A DNA stretch of 64,000 bases from Luidia sarsii (lineage: Eukaryota > Echinodermata > Asteroidea > Paxillosida > Luidiidae): positions 19,417,493 to 19,481,492 of the forward strand of contig OX465102.1 in assembly GCA_949987565.1 (NCBI GenBank). Reading direction: 5' to 3'. The position numbers and the translations under genes are program-made. Below the pieces are notes generated by a model. That model was given only the letters and a program-made list of their open reading frames with translations. It made no database searches and had not been told where the DNA came from. Of the stretch, positions 34,200-47,344 are shown piece by piece; within the stretch, counting starts at the first letter, position 1, and every line of letters starts with the position of its first letter.

Positions 34200-37100
34200 T
34201 GAAATTTAACCATCTTAGTAGCATTCAGTCGTGTTTGTATGAATAATTTAGATCAGGTTATGCTTTTATCATGTACTACTAGAAAGTAATTGCTAAATCC
34301 TTTAGATATTAAGTTTCACTTTTGTGGCATTGTTAAGGCCACAAGCATTTGCTTCTTTATATATGAATAAAAAGAAGTACAGTGTAAGTGCTTCAGATGT
34401 CCCGTATTTACTCAGGCTGCAATGCGGTGGGTCATGACAACCTTGAAAAGAAGCAAATACGAGTGCACAAAATGACAGCTTCGTGAATGCACGCTATTCA
34501 GAAGAAAAAAATATGTATGCTCCTATACTTTGCTTGCATTGCACAGTCGTTGAGAAATTTTATTCATCACCCAGGTTTTCTGGATCGAAATCACACATCC
34601 GACATATTGAAATTTGCACCAGGCTGCTCGGTGTGTACACGAAGTTACGAACATACAATAAAAGCCGTACTTTTATAATCAATTAGGATGTCCACTCAAT
34701 TTTGCAATTTGCTACCAGTACCATTCTCACCAAAAGATAAACATTTTATTTATACAAATTCAAGCATTTATAGGCCTACATGTTTATGTTCCAAGTAATT
34801 ATTTTACTAGGTAGTATCATAGATGCTTGAACTTCCTAACGTTTGCTAGTTTTTATACATGGCCATTGAGTAGTCATCCATTGCTCAAAAATACTGCTAC
34901 AGAAATATGGATGATCAAGGCGATGTGTTGAATCATATCATGTGAGATTGCATTGCTGTTGATTTACTCCATTCAGTGAGCTCACTTGAAGGTCTTGGAA
35001 CTTACAATCCATGTACACTACTTCCCTCTCTTACGTAATTGGATAGCCCAAAACCCTACATATGGGAACCATTAGGACCAGTGGCTGGCATAAGCCAAAC
35101 ATTATCTCAGGGGACTTTCTTATCTGATTGTTTTACTGATAACACAGTGGGCACAGTGTGGGGTCTAGAGCATGTCCTCATAAGGCTAATGATGCCAGTA
35201 TCATTAGGATCCTGGCAAGCACCACGATACTCAGCTAAAACAATTGACAATGATACTAAGGCTTACGCTACCATTCGGTATTCCCCGTCAAAGCATGAAA
35301 GTATACTAGTATTACTAGTATTACTAGTAAATTAGTATTATCGCCCAAACCGGTACTTACTGGTGCAAGATTAATAATATCCTACTATAGTATAAAAGTC
35401 TGGGGAAAAACCTTAACCCAAATTAAACCAATTGTAATGTAGACAACATCCATGGTCTGGTACAACCACTTGGCCAAAAAAAAATTGACACCGTGTTCCC
35501 CCAAATCATGATTTTGTGGCATGTACATGTACGTATGTGTGGCGCATATGTTGGAATAGGGAAGTGCATGTGTAGCCTGAAAAATGAGCACGCTACCTAA
35601 TAAAAAAAAAATACTGAAGAGTTTGGGGAACTCACTTGCAAAAAACAACTTATAGATCGAGTGTGGGACAAGTCGCGAGAAGAGAATTTCAATAAATAGG
35701 GACAGACAACCGTGTTTAAATCCAAAAAGAGCGAAATAAATTTAATGCAAAAAATCTCATCCAGACTGACCAGATCTCTGCTCACTGGCAGTACACAAAA
35801 AAATAGAGGTGAGACTGAGAAAGGTAAGAAAGTAAGAAAGCGAGAGAGAAAGAGAGTGAGAGAGTGAGAGCGTAAGAAAGCAAGAAAGGAAAAAATTAAG
35901 ACAGTCGGAAGATAAGAAAATCACCTAAGGTGAGATAAGTCAAGAAGAAAACTATAAAAATGAGGTATGGCGAGACCCGAAAAAACCAACAATAAAAAAT
36001 GAGGTTAAGACCAAAACCCGCAAAACGAACAAGACCAACACAGTATAAAAATCCGGTTACAGGTCTAAAACAACAACTTCAACAACCTGCAAATAAAGAT
36101 AAAATTATAGAACTCAATAAGTATTTTCACTCAATAGAACAAGGATACATGTCAGTAAAAACAAAGTAATCCTCAGACTATAGAAAAAACTAAATCAACC
36201 CTCTTGTGAATATGTGGCTCTAACCACATTGCCTATTCCAAACAGGATTACCTAAATTAACCATGGTCCCAGTGTTCACACATAAACAACCCTTTTCCTT
36301 GTGAATACCTTATGAGCTGATAAGCTCAGTGGCTCAGGCCTACACCTCCAAAATCACTGGAGTGAAACCAGCTGGTGGTACTGAGTAAACTTACACCAGT
36401 CCTTCCTACATGTAGGTTATGTAGTACATCATACATACGCCTACCGTGGTGTACGTCCACTAAATTACTCCTACAGGGACTAGAGGCAAGTCTAAACATA
36501 AGGAACACAGTCTTCATTGTCTATAACTTCCTGTGTGGCTACTATCCAAAAACAAGGTACTGAGCAAAGAGACCATAGCTCTCCCATAAGATGGCACAAA
36601 TACAAAAATCAATGCAAGGGAAAAGTTCGCCAGTACACAAATGCATCGAAAGCATCTAACTTAAATTAAGTACCGCAACTTTCAACTAAGATCAAACAAA
36701 TATAAAAACACAATCTTGTCTCAACACAAGTCAACTATCTCTAACTCCAAAGAAACTGAGAAACTGGAAAATGACATAAGTAAAGTCACTGCTAACTCGA
36801 TCTTCCAACAATAACAACATAAAAACCAATCAAAGTAAAAGTAAATCCAACTATACTACAATGCCATCTATTTCAAGACAACCAATCAAATCATGAGATC
36901 AATCCCAGGTCTGCTCAATTCCATAAAGGGAAACGAGGGAAAATAAAACGACTATAAATCTGATCACACTTCCAGTCCTCGGGAAAACCTACATGCATGT
37001 CCAAAAATCAAGACAAAACCAAGCAAAAGAGGGCTTGAGAAAAATACAATGAAAATACAATACAATTAATCCTTAAATCCCAATCTGGCGATTTACAATT

Positions 37101-37930
37101 ATACAGTAATAAAGATAACTTACCAAGGGTGGATCAGACCAAAGCGAAAGGGCAGTAACTTGACTGAATTGGAGTAGAAATAGCGCGTGTGGTTCACTCC
37201 ACTGCCGGTCTGCAAAGTGACTCTACATTACAGTAGTTAAGCAGGAAATACACAGGGCTGGGGCTGGAGAACAAGGGGGCTACTGTCCTTAGGCGCTATT
37301 CTAAAAGCAATTCAAAATCCAGTGGGGTATTTACTATTTAACTTATGCTGCAAGGATATTAAAAAGAACTAACAACTAAGTGGCCATGCCACACATGCTC
37401 TGTACACAGTGCCCGCTGTCACTGCTCGCGTACATACTCGGGTAACGGGAGGCTACAGTGTGCGCTACCTCGTTTCGGGCGTGGGCCACTGTTTGGAATG
37501 CTTGAGTGGGACCGCGGTGGGGTACCTGGAAGGATACTTGACATTAGTCTCTGGTCAGTGCAGGGGAGGGTTAGCTGATACTTGCCCTTGGAACCCTGGG
37601 GAAGGGCACTCGTGGTGCTTGGAGGCTACAACGAAGAGGACCCAGACAGTAAGAGGCACGCTTAACTGGGGGATACTACTTAGGGTTGGACAATCACCAG
37701 TTACAGTATAATTACCAAATTACTGGAGAGGGTAAATTATTGCTTGGTTTAGTGACGAATGTAATACCTCTAATAGGGAAATAAAATCACAGAGGAGGCT
37801 ACCTCTAAACACCTCGTCCTCAGATATAATTTGTCCTGTGACTCCTGTCCGTTGTCTGTTTTGTCTGTACCCGCGGAGGTTCGTTGAGGGTACAGTTGAA
37901 GCCCTGTGCATCTGTCAAACGGGCTTAATT
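34200..37930. other. no gene seen; A-rich repeat-like block
   Basis: From about 35640 to 37120 the plus strand is strikingly A/C-rich and T/G-poor, with a purine-rich tract (GAAAG/GAGAG) at 35817-35895. This compositional block resembles the one at 25450-26150 and probably derives from a dispersed element I cannot classify. Frames near 37409-37711 are open but unrecognised. Confidence 0.4.
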
Positions 37931-38039
37931 GGTAAATCCGTCACTGTATTTTTTCAAAATGTTATACACGAATGGACTAGTCACAAGCTCAATAGCGCAT
38001 GTCTATGCCCCCACAGGCCTGTTACAAGAAGTACATACG

Positions 38040-38482
38040 CTAAGTACATTCATCACAAATGTAATTGCGCGATGGTCTGGCAGCACACATGACAGTGCCA
38101 TACTGCAAACAAGTGTCATTGGAGCCAGTTTGAAAACCTTTTTTCCGAACTTTTATGTATTTGTTGGGATGTATGTGTGGGAATTGTTTTATATTTTCGT
38201 AGATTCAGTGCTGTGCCTCAGACACTGGCTATGCTTTCGGGCCATGGTTAATGACGTCATATGCTAACCTACAAACCAGAGGAGAACGTTCAGGCAGTAG
38301 GAGCAACGTTTTTCTTGCATTGCAACTAGTCCTCGGTTAAGTCCAGTACGCGCAACTCGGATTGTTTTGACATGTGCCATACTGCACAACATGGCCAAGC
38401 GACTTGGAGAACCAGAGGCAGATTTTGATGATGTTGATGCACCCCCTGGCCCTATGCAGGACCCCTTCATGATTGACGTTTA
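38040..38482 (+). pseudogene. Harbinger transposase C-terminal fragment
   Basis: It reads NVIARWSGSTHDSAILQTSV at about 38060-38120 (second catalytic Asp motif of Harbinger), then after shifts SPVRATRIVLTCAILHNMAK, RLGEPEADFDDVDAPPGPM and DPFMIDV to a stop at 38482. The conserved Glu region is degraded and the first Asp block is not seen. It is a partial copy related to, but distinct from, the 22.3-kb transposase. Confidence 0.7.
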
Positions 38483-38489
38483 AACAGAG

Positions 38490-40480
38490 ATGTTAACTGC
38501 CACTTTCAGAACTTTTAAGGTTTAATTTACAGACCGGTACCACCTAACTAAGGGGATAACTGCGTGATGACCCGATCTTTACCATGAAGATAAAAATCAA
38601 GGTGTGTGACCACTATTAATGCACCGAGCCGACGGCTTTAATTCGGCCTTTTCTTAAGATTACAATATGCACCAAAAGTTTCAAGAAATGCATATGTTCC
38701 ACTTTCCCAATACATGTATTCAATTTAAGGCGAAATTAAGGTATTTCGATCCACGCTGTGTTCTCCGCCCATGGCATTTTGCAAGCACGGCTGTTTAATC
38801 AAACTGGAGTTGAAAAGATATGATAGGGTTATAAAATGCCCTCTACATTTGAAAATGAAAGTTGCACCTAGACTCCCATAAGGCAGTTGTGTTTAAGGTC
38901 TAAATAATATAACTTAAATGTTATACTGCAATATGCAACTAAATGATACTTAGTGTGCCACAACCTGATCAGTGTCAAAGAAAACGTTTACGTCTCATTA
39001 AGATCAACACTATTTTCGGAACAGTACAGTGCTGAATGCTGCATTTTCGCAAAACAAATAAGCGGTTTTCACGATTTTCTTGAGACTCCGTTGGCGGATT
39101 GAGCTGAAATTTACACAGGTGTGCTATTTCATGCATATGTTGGATCAGACAACGTAGATATGCTATGCTAAGGACTTTAAGCCTGTTGCGCTTTACTATG
39201 CGGCAAGTGTATCCAACCTGGAGATCGAGACATGCGCCGTTGTTGGCTGCAAGAATTTTGAGTTCGTGAACTCCAACCTGTCGAGTGGTCAAAAACGTAG
39301 TGTACTACATGTACTACTACTACTGTCGTACTGAAACTGAACATTGCATCTCTGCGTCTCTACATTCAGTAAAATGAGAGATCACATGATTTATCTTCTA
39401 GTGAGTTTACAACAAACATGTAACTTTCATTATTTAAAGCGTACTTCTAAGTTCTAAAGACTGATGTTCAGGCCAAGTCCGGTCCTAACCACTAAGCAGA
39501 AGTCATATGCTGCATCTATTTCGTGAAATGATTAAGGGTGGAAAAAAATTCTCAAAGTCGAGACTCAGATTGAGACTATACATAATCACCATGCTACAAA
39601 TAAAAAAAAATCAACTGTATATAAAATTATACTTAAAGTATAGTATATATAGAAATGTTTCAACTTTGATGGCCGCAGCCCACTTCCTTAAAAACTCAGT
39701 CTCTTGTCCTTGTTTGGAACTGCATGGAAAGATTTCCCACTGGCTTTTTGACATCCAAAAGCATGGCAGTACACCGTCGTTCAGCTCGCGAGTGCATAAC
39801 TGCACGCAGTATATACATGTAGTAGGGTTACATCCGTCCGGGCCCATGCGGGAGTTGTCAGTTAGAATGTCATAACCCCGTAGTAACTGGTGGGCCATTC
39901 GAAAAGATGGCGGTTTATGGGAACGCGAATTCGACCACCGAATTCCATGATTTTTCCCTCTTTATGAAACTAGTACTAGTAGGTGAGTAGCACATAGGTA
40001 ATTGTAGGTTGTTTTTAACATCCAATCAGATAAGCCAAAATTTTTCTCTGGGTTTCATTCTCCTTTAATAGTGCCATGACATGCGGCAGAGGATACCATT
40101 TAAAGGGGTCATCATAAGTCAGAAAAGTTTGGTCATTTATTCATGATGTAGCATTATCTCAGTTTATCCCCTACTTACTTATCAATCCTGTAATGATCTA
40201 ATTTCAATTTGTTATTTTCAAATTAGTACTCATTGTAAAGGAAGACAGCGCTGTTTTAATGGCTCACGCGCATTAATGTTACTTTGTAAAACGGTCGGGA
40301 CTACTTACTAAGGGCTTTTGCCGCGAGAACCGAAGCGGCCAGCTGGGAATACATTCCAGTTTGGGAGGGAAAGATCCTCCCCCCCCCCAAAAAAAAGTCC
40401 TCTGGCCACTTAAGGATCAAGGGGATCAGTTGGTTTTCCCTTTTCCTATACACACTCAACCGTGCAATAAACTGGAATTT
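38490..40480. other. no gene seen
   Basis: AT-rich sequence with short unrecognised open frames, including one near 39507-39875. No motif, splice pattern or repeat family could be assigned. Confidence 0.35.
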
Positions 40481-40739
40481 CTACCCGCCAACTACTAGCG
40501 TCACAGCTGTGTCCGTTTAATTACGGGTTGTAGTCCCAAAACAGTACATTGGGGAGGAATGCAAAACTGCCAATATATTTAACACTCGAGAAACCTCATG
40601 GGGAAGTTTCTTCCGACAGTGGAAATTATGCAGAGGAATTGAGGGAACGTTTGTTTGAAGAACACAAAAGGCCAACGACACAACCACTTTAGTTATCCCC
40701 TTTTCGTGGGGAAATCCTCGACGTATTTTTCCGAACGAT

Positions 40740-41835
40740 AATCCGCCATTGCACGTAACGCCATAATATATTCATGAGCTCATGAATATGTTATCCTGTG
40801 CATTTAAACCAAGGACAACATTGATCGCGCGGCGGGAAAAATGTTTCATAAATATTTATGAGGGACTTTTGGCTAACCAATCACTGAAAAGTGATCTGGA
40901 CATGTGACCCTGTCAATCTAACAGTGGTATTTTGCATATGAATGACTACGGTATGGCAGCTCAACAATGGCCAGCAAAATGCAGCTCTCCGATGTCGAAA
41001 AGGGACAGATTATAGCACTTCGAGGAGGGATACAGCTACAGGGAAATCGCAAGAAGATTGGGCGTTAGTGACAGCTCCGTCTGGTATAATCTCGCCGAGA
41101 TGGCCAGACATGGGTCTATGGAAACCAGGGATCGTTCCGGCCGACCTAGATCGACGTCCGAGCGGGATGACCGGCACCTCGTGTTGATGGCCTGTTTGAG
41201 AGGGTTGCCAAGCACAAGCCCGCCTTACTGACAGACATAAACAACATCGCCTGGCATGGGCCCGCGACCATGTAAACTGGACTCAAGAGCAGTGGGCAAC
41301 CGTGCTCTGGAGTGATGAGTCCAGGCTCCAACTATATCAGTCGGACGGCCGGGTTTTTGTTAGGTGGTCGGAGAGGAATTAAGCGAGGCTTGCGTGGTAC
41401 CGTCTGTGAAGCATGGGGGATCTGGTATCACGGTTTGGGGGTGTATGGGATCGTCTGGTGACGGGAGCCTGGTCTGGATCAAGGAGAATTTCAACGCCCA
41501 GGTCTACATCGATACTCTCCGGGATCACATGCTGCCTTCTGCCCACCATGTGATCGGCCATGAATTCCTTTTCCAGCACAACGCTCCGGCCCACACTGCT
41601 AGGGCTACAAAGGAATTCTTGGCCGATCCCACTCCGGTTTTATTCGGGAAATGGAGGGCAGTTGGCAGTTTGAAGTGACTGACTGGCCGGCCAAAAGTCC
41701 CGACCTGAATCCGCTGGAGAATCTCTGGGACAAAATGGAGCGTCGTCTCCATTGGGATGAACGACCTCTAAATAAAGGATTGGGCCCCCAGGTCATCACA
41801 AATCTCCTGGGTTCAATGCCTAGGTTTACTTTCGT
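40740..41835 (+). pseudogene. Tc1-like transposase, copy 2, broken
   Basis: The 5' region (40740-40870, CGCCATAATATATTCATGAG) resembles that of copy 1 at about 20849. The coding relic starts at ATG 40968: MASKMQLSDVEKGQIIALR, then shifts to YREIARRLGVSDSSVWYNLA (helix-turn-helix), MARHGSMETRDRSGRPRSTS. An internal deletion near 41190-41220 joins it to KHKPALLTD. Later it reads WSDESRLQLYQSDGRVF (first Asp), HAFQHNAPAHTARATKEFL-type text (second Asp) and VTDWPAKSPDLNPLENLWDK (Glu), ending around 41835. Shifts and deletions make it inactive. The helix-turn-helix is better preserved here than in copy 1. Confidence 0.85.
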
Positions 41836-41839
41836 AAAG

Positions 41840-43650
41840 TTAGTCAGTAAGCAGTTTGCCACATTTTTGTATATCACTATATAATAAGATAGATAGAAAT
41901 GAGGAAAAAGAATGTGAAAATCAGAATTGTTTAACAAGAATGTACATAACCAGACATTTTAAATCAAATTTTAATGATCGAACTGTCTACCTGTTTAATG
42001 TGAATGTATTGGCAGGTAAAATTTAAAAGACACTGGGATTGCAGGCTAGGAGGACAAAATGTTAATTGTTATTTCCCGTATATCGTTGAAGTACCTACGA
42101 CTAGTACCAGGAAGTGGATTTGCACTAGTTTCAATTTATGAGTGAGTGAACACCTACATGTGATGAGAATATAGTAACATGATAATTTAGATATACATAT
42201 AGAAAGTTGTTGAGGACAGCAAAGGCTTCGGGGAGGGCTGTGACAAAAATACACCGACTGCTAGTAATACTGTAGTGTCATTTTAAGTTAACATTCGAGC
42301 TTACCTTTAATTTTCCTGAAGAAAGTTACACGAAAACCAAGCTAAGATGTCCTAACATGTAAGTCTTCTAATGAAATTCACCTTATACAAATTATTTTGA
42401 TAATTTTCCACTCGTTTGTCTCTACTTTTGCGATCACAGATTCCATAAATTAGCGTGTATTAATTTTCCTGTAGAGCTTTATTGTAGTGTAGCTATTTAC
42501 ATGTGAACAACGTGTATGCAATATAGTGTTCTGTACATGACGTGTGGAAGTGTACTAAAAATAGAGTTCTGGTAAATTCAAAATGGCGGCCTACTAAAGA
42601 TCTAAAATCCGTTGGGATTGGTCGACAGTTACTGGTACACAGGTGCACAGTTAGAATAAATTTAGGTTAGGAAGCCCATGATTACAAGATCAGAAAGTTT
42701 TCTTAGCATGATTTGTATCTACTTCAGTGTTATATTAAGTTAAGGTTAGAGCACACGAAAATTAGAATATTCTTTGCATTTTCTGGGATCACCATCTACT
42801 TTAGCATATTAATATTTATGGATAACCTCACTTTACTTCATTGAGTAATTTTGTTGTTTACATTCGCTCGTGACAGCTTTTGATAATTATCTTTATCTGA
42901 GAATGTAAGTTTCCATAATGAGTTTGGACACTTTAATTGTTACATATGCTTTAGAGAATGTGATTTTAAGATGAACAAAACTTTGTTTTGTGTAGCACTT
43001 TGCAAGCGTGAGCTTGGCTTGTTATTGTGATGTATACGCGCGCATGCGCGTCGTTTGTGCGTATGATGCGATTTGAGGTACGTCGCGTCACACATCACAC
43101 GTCGGTCGATCATAATTGGCGCAATTGAGTTTGTCGTACTGCTGATCTCCGAGTCAAGAAGTTGAGGAGCTGTTGGCGGATCTTGCTGCGAAATTGTTTT
43201 GTTTACAATTACAGGGAAGTCAGAACTTCTGCGGAAGCTATAAGGATTCAACGTTTAGAGGAGAGAGCCAGGTGAGCTGAGGAGCCAGAGGAGCAGATTA
43301 GACAGGCGAGCAGATTGTAAGCTAATCATTATTTGAATCTCGGCTCAGGTGAATCAAGAAACTGCTGCTGGTACTATCGCGGTATACCTACCAGAGGCCT
43401 TGATGTCACTGGCGGATGGAATTGCTGAGTAGTGTTTTGTTCTTTACTTGCGGACGGAATTGCCAAGCTAGTATTAGTATTCTTTTTCCAAGAGGCATAG
43501 GCTGACGAATGGAAGTTTTGAAGAGTGGGGTCGAAAAATAGGATCTTGGTGGTGACAACTGGCTTTTTATTTCAACCGGAGTGTGTTCAACATTATCCAT
43601 TGTTGTGTGGTTTGTGAACGATTTCACGAAACATACAACGCATCAAATAC
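41840..43650. other. no gene seen; CpG-richer patch near 43 kb
   Basis: Mostly AT-rich. A stretch at about 43030-43120 is rich in CG dinucleotides (CGCGCGCATGCGCG) and precedes the Harbinger first exon at 43712, so it may include that element's promoter region. This is inference. Confidence 0.35.
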
Positions 43651-43768
43651 CATGGAAATGGTGTGCGATGCATCGCAACTTGCGACAACCCAATCATCGG
43701 AAGTTACAGAAATGGCGTTAATGCTCAGGTTGGAAGAAGAAAGACTACCTTTGCATCGAGAAAGATTA

Positions 43769-45841
43769 GTTTAGTTTAGTTTAGTTTATTTCTTTTTCCA
43801 CAGCATCAACCAACAAAGCACATATCACAGAATGTACATCACAAAGAATGAATAGGCAAAATTAATAGGGAGATGACTGGCACATTAAGTGATAACTTAA
43901 TATAAATAAATAATGAATGCGATACTGCAGAGGGGACCCATCAAGAAGCACAGCTTTTAAGTGTTGGGCCCCATTGCAACACTTGCACTGAGCCGGAAAA
44001 GGAATGCTCATGCTAATTTAGACCGTAAACGGTAGGGAGAGGGCTCAATGCAAGTGAAGCAATCAATCAATAGAACACAAATCCTTAGTATTAACACAAA
44101 ACACATAGAAAACTATACACAAGGACTAATTAGATACATTATACACTTAGCAGAGAAAACAAAAACGAATTTGAGGAATAGGCAATGATTGGGAAATATA
44201 GCGAAATATGTCGCCGTTAGATAGTAATGTGATTCAGCTAAAAAAAAAATATAAAAAAAATAGAGTAGATAATACATGTCAACTTCAACTCTCGAAATCA
44301 GAGATATGATTTCAAAAGGTTAGATTTAAGCTCACGTTTAAAGGTGGAGAGGTTTTTTGAGGTTTTAAGTTGGTCAGTGAGGGAGTTCCAAAGTTTGGGC
44401 CCCTCATATTTGATTGTTTTTTTAGCAAGTGTTGTTCGGGTTAATGGGATATGTAAGTCTAAGGCTTGGCGTGTGAAGTGGGTATGAACTTCATGGTTCC
44501 TGTTGAATATAGCATTAATTGCAGATGGTAGTAAATTACATGTGGATTGATACATGAGGGACCCAAGTTGATGACAATAGATGTCTTTAATTTTTAAGGT
44601 TTTATGTTTCAGAAAGAGGGGATCAGAGTGTGCAAGAAACTCAGTGAAATTGATTGAGCGCAAGACCCGCTTTTGTAAAACAAGTATCCTGTTTAAGTTG
44701 CAGGCGGGACTGTTACCCCAGGCAAGAATGCCATAGTTGATATATGGCACAATTAATGTATTATAAAGAGAATTGAGGACAGTTGCGGGCACAAAATGTT
44801 TAATTCTGTTAATTACTCCAGTGTTTCTGGCAATTAAGTTACATACGTAATTAATGTGGTTTCCAGGTAAGTCCAGAGTCAATAAGTATGCCAAGGAATT
44901 TACCGCAGTCACATTTGTTGATAACAGAATAATTAATTACCACTTCACCGGGTAGTTCACTAGCAGAATTACTAAACATGTAATTGGTTTTGTTGATATT
45001 GAGAGCTAGCTTATTGGCTCGAAACCAATTTGCAACGGATTTTAGTTCGTCGTTTACCGTGTCAAGGAGAAGACTAAGGTTGCTGTGTGAAAAAAATAGA
45101 TTTGAATCATCTGCAAACATAATGTAAGAAAGTATATTTGATGATTTAGCAAAGTCATTAACATAAAGTATGAAGAGCAATGGTCCTAAAATTGATCCTT
45201 GGGGTACACCGTGGGATAAATAACATAAGTTTGAACAGTTTCCATCGAGAGAGACATATTGAGATCGATTAGATAGATAACTCTTAAACCACTCCAAGGG
45301 GATGCCTCGGATACCATAATATGATAGTTTGTGTAGCAGAATATCATGATCTATGGTGTCAAAGGCTTTAGAAAGATCAAGGAAAATCCCTAAGGTGTGT
45401 TGAGCTTTGTCAATTGCACAGGAGACCTTGTCTATAAAATCAAGAAGGGCGTGAGTTGTGGAGTGTTTTCTACGAAATCCAAATTGTGAATTGTTCAAAA
45501 TATTAAATTTATCTAGGAATTTCATAGTTCGAGCATAAGCGCATTTTTCGAAAATCTTGGAAAAGCATGTGAGTATAGATATTGGTCTGTAGTTGCCGAT
45601 ATTAGTTGGATCACCCTTTTTGTAGACCGGAATGACTTTTGCGACTTTACGTTGTGAGGGAACAATACCAGTTAAGAGGGATGAGTTAATGATGTGTGTA
45701 AGAGGTCTACTAATCGCAGTTATAGTTTTTTTAATTAGGTAGGTGCTAATTGAGTCGTGGCCAGAGCTTGTTTTGTTTCGCAAGTTGTTGACGATGTCAA
45801 TAACTTCATGTTCGTCAGCCGATTGCTTTATAGGACCGCAT
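43769..45841 (-). mobile_element. LINE retrotransposon, 5'-truncated
   Basis: A minus-strand LINE is inserted in a Harbinger exon. Its 3' tail, on the left, is a (TTTAG)n-type repeat (GTTTAGTTTAGTTTAGTTTA at 43769). The RT frame reads in from the right border and is broken once near 44880. The 5' end is truncated within the RT domain. About 500 bp of 3' UTR lies at 43800-44290. No target duplication is evident; a small target deletion is. Confidence 0.8.
44298..45841 (-). pseudogene. LINE reverse transcriptase (Jockey/CR1 group)
   Basis: The first segment (45841-44851) reads SGHDSISTYLIKK, RKVAKVIPVYKKGDPTNIGN, YRPISILTCFSKIFEKC, FGFRRKHSTTHALLDFID, GIFLDLSKAFDTIDHDILLH, HGVPQGSILGPLLFILYVND and the catalytic IMFADDSNLFFSH, then KFLGILID. 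A one-base shift near 44880 leads to the second segment (44912-44298), INRIKHFVPATVLNSLYNTL, VPYINYGILAWGNS and GPKLWNSLTDQLK ending in SNLLKSYL. RT motifs 1-7 and the C-terminal region are all present. The endonuclease domain is lost by 5' truncation. Confidence 0.9.
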
Positions 45842-45959
45842 AAATCCCCTCGACTCACTCACAGACAGTGAGACCTACCAACGATACCGTTTTACAAGGA
45901 ACGGTATTTTCCAATTGTTGGGAAGAGTGAAATTGGAACGTGATACTGTGACGCAATGC

Positions 45960-47340
45960 GGTGTCAGCCCTTATTTGGTTGGTTATATAAAGTTATGAAC
46001 TCTTTAGGGGCACCAATTTTGCACTATGAAAACACGCTACAGGCGTAGCTCGCCCCTGTTTCCTGTCTAGCCGTCGTCGGGTGTAGAGCCTAAGTTTTGT
46101 TGTTGGGCTTGGCGGAAACTGGGGCTATGAACCGAAGTACAGGCTGGGAAACTCTGGGTTGGTAAACGAGTTGTAGCTATGAAATATTGGGTATATTGGA
46201 GCAATTTATGTGCCGTTTGTGAAGCAAGGGAGACGCGAGCACGTGGCTGCGTGTTTTGGTCAATAAACCCAAGGCAAAAGTCTGGAAGATCGTGTCCGAG
46301 TGCCTCTCTGTTGTGGTCAATCCACCCCTTCTGCGCTGTTAATTGGTGTGGTGAGCGTTGGGCCAGGCGGTAAACTGCCGCCAAAACGCATCGGTGTCAC
46401 CGGGCTTCAAAAAGTTAGACTGGGTTGTAGGTACGGGAGAAGAAAGATAAACCGCCACAAAGGTAGTGTATCATTATAAGTATTATATCATATTCAAGGT
46501 TATAGGCCTACTAAACAACCAAAACGTTCTCCTCTCCGTCCAAGGCTACGTTCACACGTACATATATGTGCAGCTCCTCGGTGTCAACACGCTCTTCGGA
46601 GTGGACATGCTCCCTAGCCCTCCTAGGCTTGATAGGTCAGTCATCCCGTAAGGTGGTTTGAGGTCGGGGCAGTTGTAGCTGATTATTAATCTGCCGTCTG
46701 CTCTTCTTCACCGCAGGTGCATGCTGGTCAATCACAAAGTTTCCAGCGATGCATGTTGGCGCTGAATCTGCCAACCCCAGTTCGCAGTCGATTGAGTGTT
46801 GCCGACGCTGAGAAGCAGTACATTGTGTGTGTGTCTGTCTGTACTGTGTGTCTGTCTGTGTGTGTATGTGCGTGTGTAAATGCCTGCAATGGTGGACCAT
46901 TAGCAAAATGCACACCTGACAATAGTGGACCCTCACCAATCGCGGACGTCCTCGGTTAGAATTGAACAATTTTTTGGAAGCTTAACCATCAAACGTGGAC
47001 GCAGTTTCGATATCTTGTCGATCGGAAGTACGTCCGCGATTGTATAGAAGCTACCAGGATTGTGCGTAAAATTGGACGACTTCGAGCGGTCTCGTGTGCA
47101 TCTTATACTTATTCACGGGAAAAGAATTTAAAGTACGCCCTCAAGCGGTTAGTCTCCGTAAGCCCTCCACTCTTCTCGCCGAGGCGCCATTTTGGTCCAC
47201 GGTTATTCGGTACAATAAAGCTGTACAACAAAGCGGTAAGTTTTACATTCTTGTGTTAGGGCTAATTGAGTAAATTATGGATCACAATCCCTTACAAATG
47301 TTTGATGCATAGTTGCAGTTTCTCGATACAAATTAGTGTG
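45960..47340. other. no recognised gene; GT microsatellite
   Basis: GC content is higher than around it. A (GT)n-type tract with GTCTGTCT lies at about 46826-46880. Minus-strand open frames near 46067-46384 are unrecognised. This could be the remaining non-coding part of the Harbinger copy. Confidence 0.35.
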
Positions 47341-47344
47341 TGAG

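Larger units (their letters stand above)
43712..45956 (+). pseudogene. Harbinger first exon split by a LINE
   Basis: The exon begins MALMLRLEEERLPLHRERL (ATG 43712 to about 43768) and resumes after the LINE at 45842 as NPLDSLTDSETYQRYRFTRN, GIFQLLGRVKLERDTVTQ to about 45956. The intact relative at 22308 reads MALMLLANFEARRALRRERL then NPLDSLTDDEIYQRYRFKRH. Comparison shows that about five codons between the halves (FRDRG in the relative) were lost at the insertion point. The later exons of this copy were not found downstream. Confidence 0.8.
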
